Assembly (NCBI RefSeq): GCF_020639365.1
Contig: NZ_JAINUL010000001.1
Coordinates: forward strand, 4,717,745-4,781,744
Source of the DNA: Streptomyces flavotricini
GTDB taxonomy: Bacteria > Actinomycetota > Actinomycetes > Streptomycetales > Streptomycetaceae
Length of the DNA stretch: 64,000 nt
Direction of reading: 5' to 3'
Below the pieces are notes generated by a model that searched no databases, was not told the DNA's origin, and saw nothing but the letters and a program-made list of their open reading frames with translations. Below, piece by piece: positions 20,181 to 29,057 of this stretch. Position 1 is the stretch's first letter. Every line of letters starts with the position of its first letter. A program made the position numbers and the translations under genes.

Positions 20181-21035
20181 GTGAGTGAATCCTCCGACCC
20201 CAAGCTGCCCGCGGCGCGCTCGGCGCCGACCGTCCCGTACGCCTCCTACCTGCGCGTCTACGAGCCCCTGGCGGCCTTCGCGGAGCCGGAGCGCACGCAC
20301 TGGGCCTCGTACGCGCGGCGCGGGGTGGTGGCGACGGCCCAGGACGAACTGCGACGGTCCCTCTCCGACTTGGTCCGGGTCCCGGTGGTCGGGGTGCCGG
20401 CGCGCGAGAGCGCGGACGCCTTCACGGCGGAGGTGGACGGGGTGCTGCTGGTCTGCCCGTGGCGGACCAGACTCCGCGGCTGGCTGGCGCTCCAGGAGCT
20501 CGTCGACCAGTTCCCGCTCCCGGTGCTGGACGCGGCCCTCCCGCCGGGCGCGCGGCGGCGTGCGACGCAGGAGTACGAGCGCTGGCGCGAGCGGAACCCG
20601 GACGCGCGCCCGTGGATCCGTACCGGGGTGTGGCAGGTGCCGCTGCGCTGGTTCGTGCTGGTGGCCGACGACGAGCGGGAGTACCTGCCGGGCGAGCGGA
20701 TGCGCTACCGGACGCCGATGGTGCAGGCCCGGCGGCGGCTCGCGCGGGCGCTGCGCATCCTGCGGGAGGCTGAGGGGTACGCCGGGCTCGCGGAGGGGCT
20801 CGTGGACGTCGGCAGCTGGCTGGAGGAGTTCCACCCGCGCTCGATGGTCGAGCTGGACTACGGGGGCCTGGTGCACGCCCTGCCGGCGGACCGGCTGCGC
20901 ACCGACCGGTCGGCCCGGGACGTGGCGGCGGGGATCGCGGCGCTGCGGGCCGGGGACCGGGACGTGGCGGCGGAGGCGTACGCGGAGCTGGCGGAGCGCT
21001 GGCGGGAGGTCCGGGAGAGACTGTTCGCCAACTGA
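20181..21035 (+). CDS. Conserved hypothetical protein
   Basis: I do not recognise a domain in this 284-residue soluble, Arg/Glu-rich protein. GTG 20181 is chosen because GGGGGAGTACGAGAGC precedes it and the upstream open frame is low-complexity. Visible features are VPYASYLRVYEPLAAFAEPE near the N-terminus, a central LRGWLALQELVDQFPLPVL, and a helical C-terminal half ending RWREVRERLFAN. No signal peptide or membrane segment is seen. Its position between vdh and bldC is conserved in streptomycetes (remembered). Confidence 0.75.
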   Translation: MSESSDPKLPAARSAPTVPYASYLRVYEPLAAFAEPERTHWASYARRGVVATAQDELRRSLSDLVRVPVVGVPARESADAFTAEVDGVLLVCPWRTRLRGWLALQELVDQFPLPVLDAALPPGARRRATQEYERWRERNPDARPWIRTGVWQVPLRWFVLVADDEREYLPGERMRYRTPMVQARRRLARALRILREAEGYAGLAEGLVDVGSWLEEFHPRSMVELDYGGLVHALPADRLRTDRSARDVAAGIAALRAGDRDVAAEAYAELAERWREVRERLFAN

Positions 21036-21535
21036 CCCCCGAACCGGTCGCCCGAGTTCTTGATCGCGACGCTTTCGGGCCTTAGTTCCAGGACCTACGT
21101 CCCGATACGGGCCATTGACTCAAGCGTGACGGACCGCACTATCTACACCCTTGCGCCCTTCCCCTACCCTCGTGCCAAAATAGGACAAGGAGTCCGGGGA
21201 GGGTTCCTTCCACCCAACTTTGGGCGGAATGCTCGGCATTGCACTCTACGGGGGGTCCTGACGACTCCTGATCGCTCTGTGACTGATCGTCACAGTGGGG
21301 TGACTGTCCGTTATGGGACGGTCCATCGGCTTCCGCCGCTGATGAACACCTCGGAGGGCAATTCCATCGGTTTGGCCGTCACGGCTGGACGGATGGTGTA
21401 GTTGTAGTGCCGAGGACAAGCCGTTCGTCCTATAACCGACTCGGCCCGCGTATGTCCATTTCGGGCAACGCGGGCCAAGGTGCAGAATTTAGAGGAAAGA
21501 ACCGAGATGGTTCGGTTCTCCCGAGGAGGCCGCTC
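21036..21535 (+). promoter_or_regulatory. Long bldC upstream region with inverted repeats
   Basis: This is 500 bp without a credible gene. It contains a perfect inverted repeat CTGTGAC-TGATC-GTCACAG (21277-21295). Directly before the ribosome site lies a second one, AGAACCGA-N6-TCGGTTCT (21498-21519), which could fold as a 5'-UTR hairpin beside the GAGGAGG Shine-Dalgarno (21523-21529). The size of the region suggests several promoters or a long leader for bldC. Confidence 0.5.
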
Positions 21536-21742
21536 ATGACCGCTCGCACCCCTGATGCCGAGCCGCTGCTGACCCCGGCTGAGGTTGCCACGATGTTCCG
21601 CGTGGACCCGAAGACGGTCACCCGCTGGGCCAAGGCTGGCAAGCTCACGTCCATCCGCACCCTGGGTGGACACCGCCGATACCGCGAGGCCGAGGTTCGT
21701 GCTCTGCTCGCGGGAATTCCGCAGCAGCGCAGCGAGGCCTGA
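21536..21742 (+). CDS. bldC: BldC, small MerR-like developmental regulator
   Basis: This 68-residue DNA-binding protein consists only of a MerR-type winged helix-turn-helix: LLTPAEVATMFRVDPKTVTR, WAKAGKLTSIRTLGGHRRYR, then a short helix ending IPQQRSEA. The length and sequence match BldC, which binds direct repeats cooperatively and holds Streptomyces in vegetative growth by repressing sporulation genes. ATG 21536 follows a strong GAGGAGG. A hairpin with a T6 tract ends the transcript, so it is monocistronic. Confidence 0.97.
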   Translation: MTARTPDAEPLLTPAEVATMFRVDPKTVTRWAKAGKLTSIRTLGGHRRYREAEVRALLAGIPQQRSEA

Positions 21743-21848
21743 GGTCGCGCAAGCACCCCGCTTTACCGGGCTTGAATCGGGTCCCCCAATCCGATGAAAC
21801 CCACAACGCTTCACGCGGCCGGACCTGCCCCAACAGGTTCCTGTCGTC

Positions 21849-21890
21849 GGATCGCGCTGGACTCCGCCGGGTCCAGCGCGATCCTTTTTT
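21849..21890 (+). terminator. bldC terminator with T-tract
   Basis: This is a perfect 14-bp stem GGATCGCGCTGGAC/GTCCAGCGCGATCC with an 8-base loop followed by TTTTTT, a classical intrinsic terminator that is rare in such GC-rich DNA. Confidence 0.93.
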
Positions 21891-22111
21891 ATGCCCGGGG
21901 AGGGGTGGGGCCGGGTCCGCACCGGAGGCCCACAGGGTGGGTGCCATTGCACATATTAAATTGAGCACGCGTATGGGTGCGATAAATGTGCGAGTCCCAA
22001 AAACTCATGTGGTGACTCCCGTCACAGGCAGTAACTCTTGTACAACCCGCAATGCACCCGTAAGGGGACGTGCGTCGCAGAGTGCCTCATGCGGACGGGG
22101 GATATTTCGGC

Positions 22112-22160
22112 CCGGGTGCTCACGGGTGCTCACGGGTGCTCCTGGGTGCTTCCAGGTGCT
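22112..22160. repeat. Short tandem repeats (CGGGTGCTCA-like)
   Basis: Four to five imperfect copies of a 10-bp unit (CGGGTGCTCA, CGGGTGCTCC, TGGGTGCTTC, AGGTGCTGCC) lie head to tail in non-coding DNA upstream of the minus-strand tRNA-Asp terminator. Confidence 0.6.
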
Positions 22161-22230
22161 GCCGGAGGTCCGGGCTGCCCCGCCGGCCCAGGTGGTCGGG
22201 CCGGCCCGGATGTTCCGGAGGGGCAAACGC

Positions 22231-22267
22231 AGCAGGGCCCGCATCCCTGGGGGATGCGGGCCCTGCT
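22231..22267. terminator. Terminator of tRNA-Asp
   Basis: This is a perfect 17-bp inverted repeat AGCAGGGCCCGCATCCC with a 3-base loop, 8 bp beyond the 3' end of the minus-strand tRNA-Asp. Confidence 0.8.
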
Positions 22268-22274
22268 CTTCTTG

Positions 22275-22348
22275 CGAACCTGACGGGACTTGAACCCGCG
22301 ACCTCCACCTTGACAGGGTGGCGAGCTAACCAACTGCTCCACAGGTCC
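22275..22348 (-). tRNA. tRNA-Asp (anticodon GTC), copy 1
   Basis: This is a 74-nt minus-strand cloverleaf starting GGACCTGTGGAGCAGTTGG. The anticodon loop is CTGTCAA and the discriminator base is G, as expected for Asp. The acceptor stem is GGACCTG/CAGGTTC with one G-T pair. A second tRNA-Asp with the same body lies at 28746-28819. Confidence 0.94.
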
Positions 22349-22417
22349 TTGATTTGCGGCCGCTCGGCGGCTGCGAATCAGACTGTACCCCAGCTCAGGG
22401 GGTGCAGTCGAACCCGA

Positions 22418-25400
22418 TCAGCGGGCCGGCCCGGGAGCCGCCGCGTCCACCGCCTTCACGATGCGCTTGTCGGAGATCGGGTACGCCGTCCCGAGCGCGT
22501 GTGCGAAGTAGCTGACCCGGAGTTCCTCGATCATCCAGCGGATGTCGGTGACCGAGGACGGCACCGGCCGGCCCTTCGGCAGCTGCTCCAGCAGCCACGC
22601 GTACTCGTCCTGCATCTCGTGCACCTTCTGCATGCGCGTGGTGTCGCGCTGGGCGCCCGTCGGCATCTGCTGGAGCCGCCGGTCCACCGCCACCAGGTAG
22701 CGCATCAGGTCCGGCAGCCGGCGCAGGCCCGTCAGGGTCACGAAGCCCGCCGGTACGAGGGCCGCCAGCTGCGTCCTGACGTCCTGCACGTTCGCCACCA
22801 GGGCCAGGCTGTTCGTGGCCTTCAGGCGGCGCTCACAGGCCTGCCAGGCGGCCAGCACCTGCTGTACCTGGGCCACCGTCCGCACGGTCGTGTCCACCAG
22901 GTCGGCGCGGACGGCCTCGTAGAGGGCGCGGAAGGAGGCCTCGTCCCAGGCCGGGCCGCCGTGGTCGGCGATCAGCTTGTCGGCCGCCGCGGTCGCGCAG
23001 TCGTCGAACAGCGCCTGGATGGAGCCGTGCGGATTGCGGGACAGGGCCAGCTTCTGCTGGTTGGTCAGGTGGTCCGAGGCGAACTTCGCCGGGTTCACCG
23101 GGATGTTCAGGAGGATGAGCCGCCGCGTGCCCAGCCACATCGCCCGCTGCTGTTCGGCCTCCGTGTCGAAGAGCCGTACGGAGACCGTTCCCGCTGCCGC
23201 TCCCTCGTCCACCAGCGCCGGGTACGCCTTCACCGGCTGACCGGCCCGCCGGGTCTCGAAGACCTTGGTCAGCGTGCCGATCGTCCAGTCGGTCAGCCCG
23301 GTGCGCTCCAGCGACTCCCCGCCGGCGCGCTCGGCGGTGGCCGCGGCGGCCTTGGAGAGGGCCTGGCGGGCCTTCGGCTTCAGCTTCAGCCGCAGGGCCT
23401 CCAGGTCCTTGTCCTCGGCGAGGTTCTTGCGCCGCTCGTCGACGATCCGGAAGGTGATCTTCAGGTGGTCCGGGATCCGGTCGAGGTCGAAGTCCTCGGC
23501 GGTGACCGGGACCCCGACCATCCGCTGGAGCTCGCGCGCCAGGGTGACCGGCAGCGGCTCCTGCAGCGGCACCGCGGAGTCCAGGAAGCGGGTCGCGAAG
23601 TTCGGCGCGGGCACGTAGTGCCGGCGGATCGGCTTCGGCAGCGAGCGGATCAGCTCGGTGACGACCTCTTCCCGCAGGCCCGGGATCTGCCAGTCGAAGC
23701 CCTCGTCGGTGACCTGGTTCAGCACCTGGAGCGGGATGTGGACGGTCACGCCGTCCGCGTCCGCGCCGGGCTCGAACTGGTAGGTCACCCGGAACTTGAG
23801 CTGCCCCTGGCGCCAGGAGTCCGGGTAGTCGGCCTTGGTGACCCCGGCCGCCTTCTCGGTCAGCAGCATCTCGCGCTCGAAGTCGAGGAGTTCGGGCTCC
23901 TCGCGCTTCTTGTGCTTCCACCACGAGTCGAAGTGCGCGCCCGAGACGACGTGGTCGGGGATCCGCTGGTCGTAGAAGTCGAAGAGGGTCTCGTCGTCGA
24001 CCACGATGTCGCGGCGCCGCGCCCGGTTCTCGAGCTCCTCCACCTCGGTGAGGAGTTTGCGGTTGTCGGCGTAGAACTTGTGGTGCGTGCGCCAGTCGCC
24101 CTCGACCAGCGCGTTGCGGATGAACAGCTCGCGCGAGACCTCGGCGTCGATCCGGCCGTAGTTGATCTTCCGCTGGGCGACGATCGGCACGCCGTACAGC
24201 GTGACCTTCTCGTACGCCATGACGGCCGCCTGGTCCTTCTCCCAGTGCGGCTCGCTGTACGTGCGCTTGATCAGGTGCTGGGCGAGCGGCTCGACCCACT
24301 CCGGCTCGACCTTGGCGTTGACGCGGGCCCACAGCCGCGAGGTCTCCACCAGCTCCGCCGACATCAGGAACTTCGGCTGCTTCTTGAAGAGCGCCGATCC
24401 GGGGAAGACCGCGAACTTGGCGGACCGGGCCCCCAGGTACTCGTTCTTGTCGGTGTCCTTCAGGCCGATGTGCGAGAGCAGGCCGGCCAGCAGCGAGATG
24501 TGGACGCTCGTCTCGGGGGCGTCGGCCTCGTTGACGTGGATGCCCATGCCCCTGGCGACCGTGCGCAGCTGCGAGTAGATGTCCTGCCACTCGCGGATCC
24601 GCAGGAAGTTCAGGTACTCCTGCTTGCACATCCGGCGGAACGAGGACGAGCCGCGCTCCTTCTGCTGCTCGCGGATGTAGCGCCACATGTTCAGGAACGA
24701 GAGGAAGTCGCTGGTCTCGTCCTTGAAGCGGGCGTGGTTCTGGTCGGCCTGGGTCTGCTTGTCCGAGGGCCGCTCGCGCGGGTCCTGGATGGACAGGGCC
24801 GCCGCGATGACCATGACCTCGCGGACGCAGTTGTTCTTGTCCGCCTCGACGACCATGCGGGCCAGGCGGGGGTCCACGGGGAGCTGGGAGAGCTGGCGGC
24901 CCATCGGCGTGAGCCGCTGCCCCTTCTTCCCCTCCGGGGAGGACTTCTCGCCCGTCTCCAGCGCGCCGAGCTCCTGGAGCAGCTGGACGCCGTCGCGGAT
25001 GTTGCGGTGGTCCGGCGGGTCGATGAAGGGGAACTTCTCGATCTCGCCGAGGCCGGCCGCGGTCATCTGGAGGATGACGGAGGCCAGGTTGGTGCGCAGG
25101 ATCTCGGCGTCCGTGAACTCGGGCCGGGAGAGGAAGTCGTCCTCGGAGTAGAGCCGGATGCAGATGCCGTCGCTGGTGCGGCCGCAGCGGCCCTTGCGCT
25201 GGTTGGCGCTGGCCTGGGAGATCCGCTCGATGGGCAGCCGCTGGACCTTGGTGCGGTGGCTGTAGCGGGAGATCCGGGCGGTGCCCGGGTCGATCACGTA
25301 CTTGATGCCGGGGACGGTGAGGGAGGTCTCGGCGACGTTGGTCGCGAGAACGATCCTGCGCCCCGTGTGCTGCTGGAAGACGCGGTGCTGTTCGGCGTGC

Positions 25401-26377
25401 GAGAGGCGGGCGTAGAGCGGGAGCACCTCTGTGAAGCGCAGGTTCCGCTTGTTCAGCGCGTCCGCCGTGTCGCGGATCTCGCGCTCGCCGGAGAGGAAGA
25501 CCAGGATGTCGCCGGGGCCCTCGGAGTGGAGCTCGTCGACGGCCTCGCAGATCGCGGTGATCTGGTCGCGGTCGCTCTCCTCGCTGTCGTCCTCGAGGAG
25601 CGGGCGGTAGCGCACCTCGACGGGGTACGTACGGCCGCTGACCTCGACGATCGGGGCCTCGTCGAAGTGCCGGGAGAACCGCTCCGGGTCGATCGTCGCC
25701 GAAGTGATCACGACCTTGAGGTCGGGGCGCTTCGGGAGCAGCCGGGACAGGTAGCCCAGCAGGAAGTCGATGTTGAGGGACCGCTCGTGGGCCTCGTCGA
25801 TGATGATCGTGTCGTACGCGCGCAGCTCGCGGTCCGTCTGGATCTCGGCGAGCAGGATGCCGTCGGTCATCAGCTTCACGAAGGTCGCGTCCTGGTCCAC
25901 CTGATCGGTGAACCGGACCTTCCAGCCGACCGTCTGGCCGATCTCGGACTTCAGCTCCTCGGCGATCCGCTCCGCGACCGTGCGGGCCGCGATCCGGCGG
26001 GGCTGGGTGTGCCCGATCATGCCCCGGACGCCGCGCCCCAGCTCCATGCAGATCTTGGGGATCTGCGTGGTTTTGCCGGAGCCGGTCTCACCGGCGACGA
26101 TCACGACCTGGTGGTCGCGTATCGCCTCGGCGATCTCGTCCTTCTTCTGGCTGACGGGAAGGTTCTCGGGATACGTGACCTCCGGCATCCGCGAGGCACG
26201 GCCGGCCAGTCGCGCGGCGGCCTTCTCGGCCTCCGCGGCGATCTCGTCGAGCACGGCCTGCTTGGCCTCGGGCTTTCGGATGCGGCGGGCGCCTTCGAGG
26301 CGGCGGCCGAGGCGGTGCGCGTCACGGAGGGAGATCTCACCGAGAAGCGTCTGCAGGGCGGCGAAGGAAGTAGACAT
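22418..26377 (-). CDS. hrpA: ATP-dependent RNA helicase HrpA
   Basis: This is a 1319-residue DEAH-box helicase. Motif I is GETGSGKTTQIPK (residues about 96-108), motif Ia HTQPRRIAARTVA, motif II IIIDEAHERS, motif III SATID, and motif VI QRKGRCGR. HA2 and OB-fold domains follow, then a long C-terminal DUF3418-type region (GVTVHIPLQVLNQV, GLDLRIPDHLK-like segments) that distinguishes HrpA from shorter DEAH proteins. The start is ATG 26377. HrpA acts in RNA metabolism and rescue of stalled ribosomes in other bacteria; in Streptomyces the role is inferred. It is monocistronic, ending about 70 bp before tRNA-Asp. Confidence 0.95.
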   Translation of the reverse strand: MSTSFAALQTLLGEISLRDAHRLGRRLEGARRIRKPEAKQAVLDEIAAEAEKAAARLAGRASRMPEVTYPENLPVSQKKDEIAEAIRDHQVVIVAGETGSGKTTQIPKICMELGRGVRGMIGHTQPRRIAARTVAERIAEELKSEIGQTVGWKVRFTDQVDQDATFVKLMTDGILLAEIQTDRELRAYDTIIIDEAHERSLNIDFLLGYLSRLLPKRPDLKVVITSATIDPERFSRHFDEAPIVEVSGRTYPVEVRYRPLLEDDSEESDRDQITAICEAVDELHSEGPGDILVFLSGEREIRDTADALNKRNLRFTEVLPLYARLSHAEQHRVFQQHTGRRIVLATNVAETSLTVPGIKYVIDPGTARISRYSHRTKVQRLPIERISQASANQRKGRCGRTSDGICIRLYSEDDFLSRPEFTDAEILRTNLASVILQMTAAGLGEIEKFPFIDPPDHRNIRDGVQLLQELGALETGEKSSPEGKKGQRLTPMGRQLSQLPVDPRLARMVVEADKNNCVREVMVIAAALSIQDPRERPSDKQTQADQNHARFKDETSDFLSFLNMWRYIREQQKERGSSSFRRMCKQEYLNFLRIREWQDIYSQLRTVARGMGIHVNEADAPETSVHISLLAGLLSHIGLKDTDKNEYLGARSAKFAVFPGSALFKKQPKFLMSAELVETSRLWARVNAKVEPEWVEPLAQHLIKRTYSEPHWEKDQAAVMAYEKVTLYGVPIVAQRKINYGRIDAEVSRELFIRNALVEGDWRTHHKFYADNRKLLTEVEELENRARRRDIVVDDETLFDFYDQRIPDHVVSGAHFDSWWKHKKREEPELLDFEREMLLTEKAAGVTKADYPDSWRQGQLKFRVTYQFEPGADADGVTVHIPLQVLNQVTDEGFDWQIPGLREEVVTELIRSLPKPIRRHYVPAPNFATRFLDSAVPLQEPLPVTLARELQRMVGVPVTAEDFDLDRIPDHLKITFRIVDERRKNLAEDKDLEALRLKLKPKARQALSKAAAATAERAGGESLERTGLTDWTIGTLTKVFETRRAGQPVKAYPALVDEGAAAGTVSVRLFDTEAEQQRAMWLGTRRLILLNIPVNPAKFASDHLTNQQKLALSRNPHGSIQALFDDCATAAADKLIADHGGPAWDEASFRALYEAVRADLVDTTVRTVAQVQQVLAAWQACERRLKATNSLALVANVQDVRTQLAALVPAGFVTLTGLRRLPDLMRYLVAVDRRLQQMPTGAQRDTTRMQKVHEMQDEYAWLLEQLPKGRPVPSSVTDIRWMIEELRVSYFAHALGTAYPISDKRIVKAVDAAAPGPAR

Positions 26378-26495
26378 ACCTGATCGAGGATCTCACCCGC
26401 AGGCGCCGGGTGGCGAACGCATTTGTGCCCCCTCCCCGTACCATTTCGGGACGAGATCGCCTGAACCGCCCCGACGACCCAGTGAGAGGCCCGCC

Positions 26496-26936
26496 ATGTC
26501 CCGCGCCCGTGGTGTGTGGTGGCTGCTCGCTGCCGTGATCGCGGTGCTCGTGGGGTGTGGGGTGTCCGCGGCGGCGCTTCCGGCTCCCGGTTCCGTTTCC
26601 GCTCCGGTTCCGGGTGCGGTGTCCGCTTCGGCCGGCGGCTCGGGCGCTGCTTCGGCCGCCGCTTCGGCCACTGGTCCGGCCGCCGCCGCGGACCTCGCCC
26701 CGGTCCGCGCCGTGGCCTCCGCCGACCGGGGGCCCGCGTGCGATCCCGGGACCCGGGACCACGGCCAGGCCCCCGGCGTGCCGCCCCGCGGCGCCGGGGA
26801 GCACGCCCACGCCCCGGTGGCGCGGCCCGCCGTGGAACAGGCCTGGGCGGACCGGACGGCGCCGGTGCGGGTGCTCGTACGGGGGCCGGACCAGCCGGCT
26901 CCGGGGCCCGTGGAGCTGTCCGTGATGCGGGTGTAG
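26496..26936 (+). CDS. Small secreted or membrane-anchored hypothetical protein
   Basis: This is a 146-residue protein. An N-terminal hydrophobic segment (VWWLLAAVIAVLVGCGVSAAA) is a signal peptide or anchor; a Cys at about residue 21 could act as a weak lipobox. The rest is an Ala/Ser/Pro-rich linker with short conserved-looking stretches such as ACDPGTRDHGQAPGVPPRG and PVRVLVRGPDQPAPGPVELS. ATG 26496 follows GAGAGGC. I know no function. It is 55 bp upstream of the DsbA-like gene, and the three genes may be one operon for exported thiol-redox proteins. Confidence 0.65.
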   Translation: MSRARGVWWLLAAVIAVLVGCGVSAAALPAPGSVSAPVPGAVSASAGGSGAASAAASATGPAAAADLAPVRAVASADRGPACDPGTRDHGQAPGVPPRGAGEHAHAPVARPAVEQAWADRTAPVRVLVRGPDQPAPGPVELSVMRV

Positions 26937-26991
26937 AGGACCGGCCCTCCCGCCGGTCCACCTTCGCCACCCGCAGCTCTGGAGCACCCGT

Positions 26992-27768
26992 ATGTCCCCT
27001 TCTCCCTCCTCCTCCTCTTCCACTTCCGCGCGCAGGCGGCTGCTGATCTCCGCCGGAGTCGCGGTCGCCGCCGTCACCCTCGGGATCGTGTCCTGGCAGG
27101 CCACCGCGCCCGAGGACAGGCCCGCCCGGACCTCCTCCTCGGCCGCGCCCGCGCCCAAGGGCTCCGACGTCCACGCCGAGCTGGCGAAACTGGCCCGTCG
27201 TGAGTCCGGCGACAAGCTGGCCGCCGGCCGGGCGGACGCCCCCGTCGTGCTGATCGAGTACTCCGACTTCAAGTGCGGCTACTGCGGCAAGTTCGCCCGC
27301 GACACCGAACCCGCACTGGTGAAGAAGTACGTCGAGGACGGCACCCTGCGCATCGAGTGGCGCAACTTCCCGATCTTCGGCGCCGACTCCGAGGCCGCCG
27401 CCAAGGCCGCCTGGGCCGCGGGCCGGCAGGACCGGTTCGCGCAGTTCCACGCGGCCGCGTACGCCGACGGGGCCAAGGAGAAGGGCTTCGGCCAGGCGCG
27501 GCTGCTGGAGCTGGCCCGTGAGGCCGGGGTCCCGGACCTGGACCGCTTCCGGCAGGACATGGCCGGTGAGGCCGCCGCGGCCGCCCTGCAGAGGGACCAG
27601 GAGGAGGGCTACCGCATCGGCGTCACCTCCACCCCGTCCTTCCTGGTCAACGGCCGGCCGATCGCGGGCGCCCAGCCGCTCGACGCCTTCGCCGCGGCGA
27701 TCGCCCAGGCGAACGCGCAGGCCCGGCCCCAGGGTGCCGGGCAGGCCGACGGCCAGGCCGCCCGGTGA
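26992..27768 (+). CDS. Membrane-anchored DsbA-family thiol-disulfide oxidoreductase
   Basis: This is a 258-residue protein. One N-terminal membrane anchor (LLISAGVAVAAVTLGIVSW) is followed by a thioredoxin fold of the DsbA/thioredoxin_4 type. The active site is CGYC in IEYSDFKCGYCGKFA, the helical insert has WAAGRQDRFAQFH, and the cis-Pro loop is VTSTPSFLVNGRPIAGA. It acts on exported proteins outside the membrane. The stop overlaps the GTG of the downstream CcdA-like gene by 4 bp, so the two are coupled; CcdA-type proteins pass electrons from the cytosol to such partners. Confidence 0.9.
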   Translation: MSPSPSSSSSTSARRRLLISAGVAVAAVTLGIVSWQATAPEDRPARTSSSAAPAPKGSDVHAELAKLARRESGDKLAAGRADAPVVLIEYSDFKCGYCGKFARDTEPALVKKYVEDGTLRIEWRNFPIFGADSEAAAKAAWAAGRQDRFAQFHAAAYADGAKEKGFGQARLLELAREAGVPDLDRFRQDMAGEAAAAALQRDQEEGYRIGVTSTPSFLVNGRPIAGAQPLDAFAAAIAQANAQARPQGAGQADGQAAR

Positions 27769-28610
27769 CCGGCGCCGGTGACGTCGGGTACCTGGCCGCG
27801 CTGCTGGGCGGGCTGCTCGCGCTGCTCAGCCCGTGCAGCGCCCTGCTGCTGCCCGCGTTCTTCGCGTACTCGATCGACTCCGCCTCGCGGCTGCTGGCGC
27901 GCACCGGGATCTTCTACGCGGGCCTCGCGAGCACCCTCGTACCGCTGGGGGCGGCGGGCTCGTACGCCGGGCGGTTCTTCCACGGCAACCGCGACGGGCT
28001 CGTCCTGGCCGGCGGCTGGCTGATCATCGCGCTCGGGGTCGCCCAGATCCTGGGCCTGGGCTTCGCCTCGAAGCGGATCTCGGAGCTGTCGGGGCGGATC
28101 CGGCCGACCACGGTGCTGTCGGTGTACGCGCTGGGCGCGGTCTACGGGCTGGCCGGGTTCTGCGCCGGCCCGATCCTCGGCAGTGTCCTGACCGTCGCGG
28201 CGGTCAGCGGCAGCCCGGTCTACGGCGGCCTGCTGCTGGCCGTGTACGCGCTGGGGATGGCCGTGCCGCTGTTCCTGCTGGCCCTGCTGTGGGAGCGGTT
28301 CGACCTGGGCCGGCGGCGCTGGCTGCGCGGGCGTGCGGTGCGGGTGGGCCGCTTCGAGCTGCACACCACCTCGCTGCTGTCGGGGCTGTTCTTCATCGCC
28401 CTCGGCGCGCTGTTCCTCGCGTACGACGGGGCGAGCGCGCTGCCGGGGCTGCTCGACGTGGACGACTCGTACGCGGTCGAGCAGCGGGTCCGTACGGTCG
28501 CGGACGCGGTTCCGGACTGGGCGCTGCTCGGGCTGGTGGCGGCGGGGGCGGCCGCGGTCGGCGTGACCCAGTGGCGCCGCGGCGAGCGCCGGGAGAGGGA
28601 GAACGGGTAA
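27765..28610 (+). CDS. CcdA/DsbD-like cytochrome c biogenesis membrane protein
   Basis: This 281-residue protein with about six transmembrane segments belongs to the DsbD/CcdA transporter family. The first membrane helix has the SPCSALLLPAFFAY motif with a redox Cys. A second Cys is in the fourth helix (GLAGFCAGPILGSVL). It probably carries reducing equivalents across the membrane to the DsbA-like neighbour encoded immediately upstream with a 4-bp overlap (GTG start). A terminator hairpin lies 4 bp downstream. Confidence 0.88.
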   Translation: MTGAGDVGYLAALLGGLLALLSPCSALLLPAFFAYSIDSASRLLARTGIFYAGLASTLVPLGAAGSYAGRFFHGNRDGLVLAGGWLIIALGVAQILGLGFASKRISELSGRIRPTTVLSVYALGAVYGLAGFCAGPILGSVLTVAAVSGSPVYGGLLLAVYALGMAVPLFLLALLWERFDLGRRRWLRGRAVRVGRFELHTTSLLSGLFFIALGALFLAYDGASALPGLLDVDDSYAVEQRVRTVADAVPDWALLGLVAAGAAAVGVTQWRRGERRERENG

Positions 28611-28613
28611 CGC

Positions 28614-28644
28614 AGAAGGCCCCGTCCGATGGACGGGGCCTTCT
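28614..28644. terminator. Terminator between the ccdA-like gene and tRNA-Phe
   Basis: This is a perfect 14-bp stem AGAAGGCCCCGTCC with a 3-base loop, placed between the convergent ends of the redox operon (+) and the tRNA array (-). Confidence 0.88.
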
Positions 28645-28649
28645 TGTGG

Positions 28650-28723
28650 TGGCTGGGGCCGGGGTCGAACCGGCGACCTATCGCTTTTCAGGCGATCGCT
28701 CGTACCAACTGAGCTACCCAGCC
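28650..28723 (-). tRNA. tRNA-Phe (anticodon GAA)
   Basis: This is a 74-nt minus-strand cloverleaf beginning GGCTGGGTAGCTCAGTTGG, with the anticodon loop CTGAAAA, acceptor stem GGCTGGG/CCCAGCC and discriminator A. It is the last gene of a Glu-Asp-Phe tRNA array transcribed leftward. Confidence 0.95.
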
Positions 28724-28745
28724 ACGAGACCGTTTCCGGCCTCAG

Positions 28746-28819
28746 CGATCCTGACGGGACTTGAACCCGCGACCTCCACCTTGACAGGGTGGCGAGCTAA
28801 CCAACTGCTCCACAGGACC
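28746..28819 (-). tRNA. tRNA-Asp (anticodon GTC), copy 2
   Basis: This is a 74-nt minus-strand cloverleaf with acceptor stem GGTCCTG/CAGGATC (one G-T pair), anticodon loop CTGTCAA and discriminator G. Its body is identical to the tRNA-Asp at 22275-22348; only acceptor positions differ. Confidence 0.95.
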
Positions 28820-28857
28820 TAGCAGTGTGCGAGACAAGTCTTGCACACGGTAGTGCG

Positions 28858-28930
28858 TACCCCCAACGGGATTCGAACCCGTGCTACCGCCTTGAAAGGG
28901 CGGCGTCCTGGGCCACTAGACGATGAGGGC
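28858..28930 (-). tRNA. tRNA-Glu (anticodon TTC)
   Basis: This is a 73-nt minus-strand cloverleaf starting GCCCTCATCGTCTAGTGG, anticodon loop CTTTCAA, T-arm ACGGG-TTCGAAT-CCCGT, and acceptor stem with a terminal G-T pair. It is the first gene of the Glu-Asp-Phe array. Confidence 0.94.
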
Positions 28931-29057
28931 TAAAGGCCCGCCGGGCACTTCTTCAGCGCGTCGGGGACGTGAGAAGCATATGGGATCCGGGGAGCTATCG
29001 CCAAAACGGTTTCTCCCCACATGCGGGAGGTGCCCCCACCGGAGGGACAATGGCCCG

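Larger units (their letters stand above)
21743..22274. other. 532-bp intergenic region after bldC
   Basis: It holds the bldC terminator (21849-21890), a stretch of relatively AT-rich DNA (about 21950-22060), and a cluster of decamer-like direct repeats of the type CGGGTGCTCA (about 22112-22160). A 17-bp hairpin at 22231-22267 follows. I see no gene in it; the open frames there have no protein character. Confidence 0.55.

Noticed and set aside
21277..21295. Crp/CAP-like binding site upstream of bldC
   Set aside because: Resembles TGTGA-N6-TCACA but the spacer between the half-sites is 7 bp, not 6; kept only as an unassigned inverted repeat.
22070..26383. 1437-codon plus-strand frame opposite hrpA
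   Set aside because: Antisense shadow; hrpA has all helicase motifs on the other strand.
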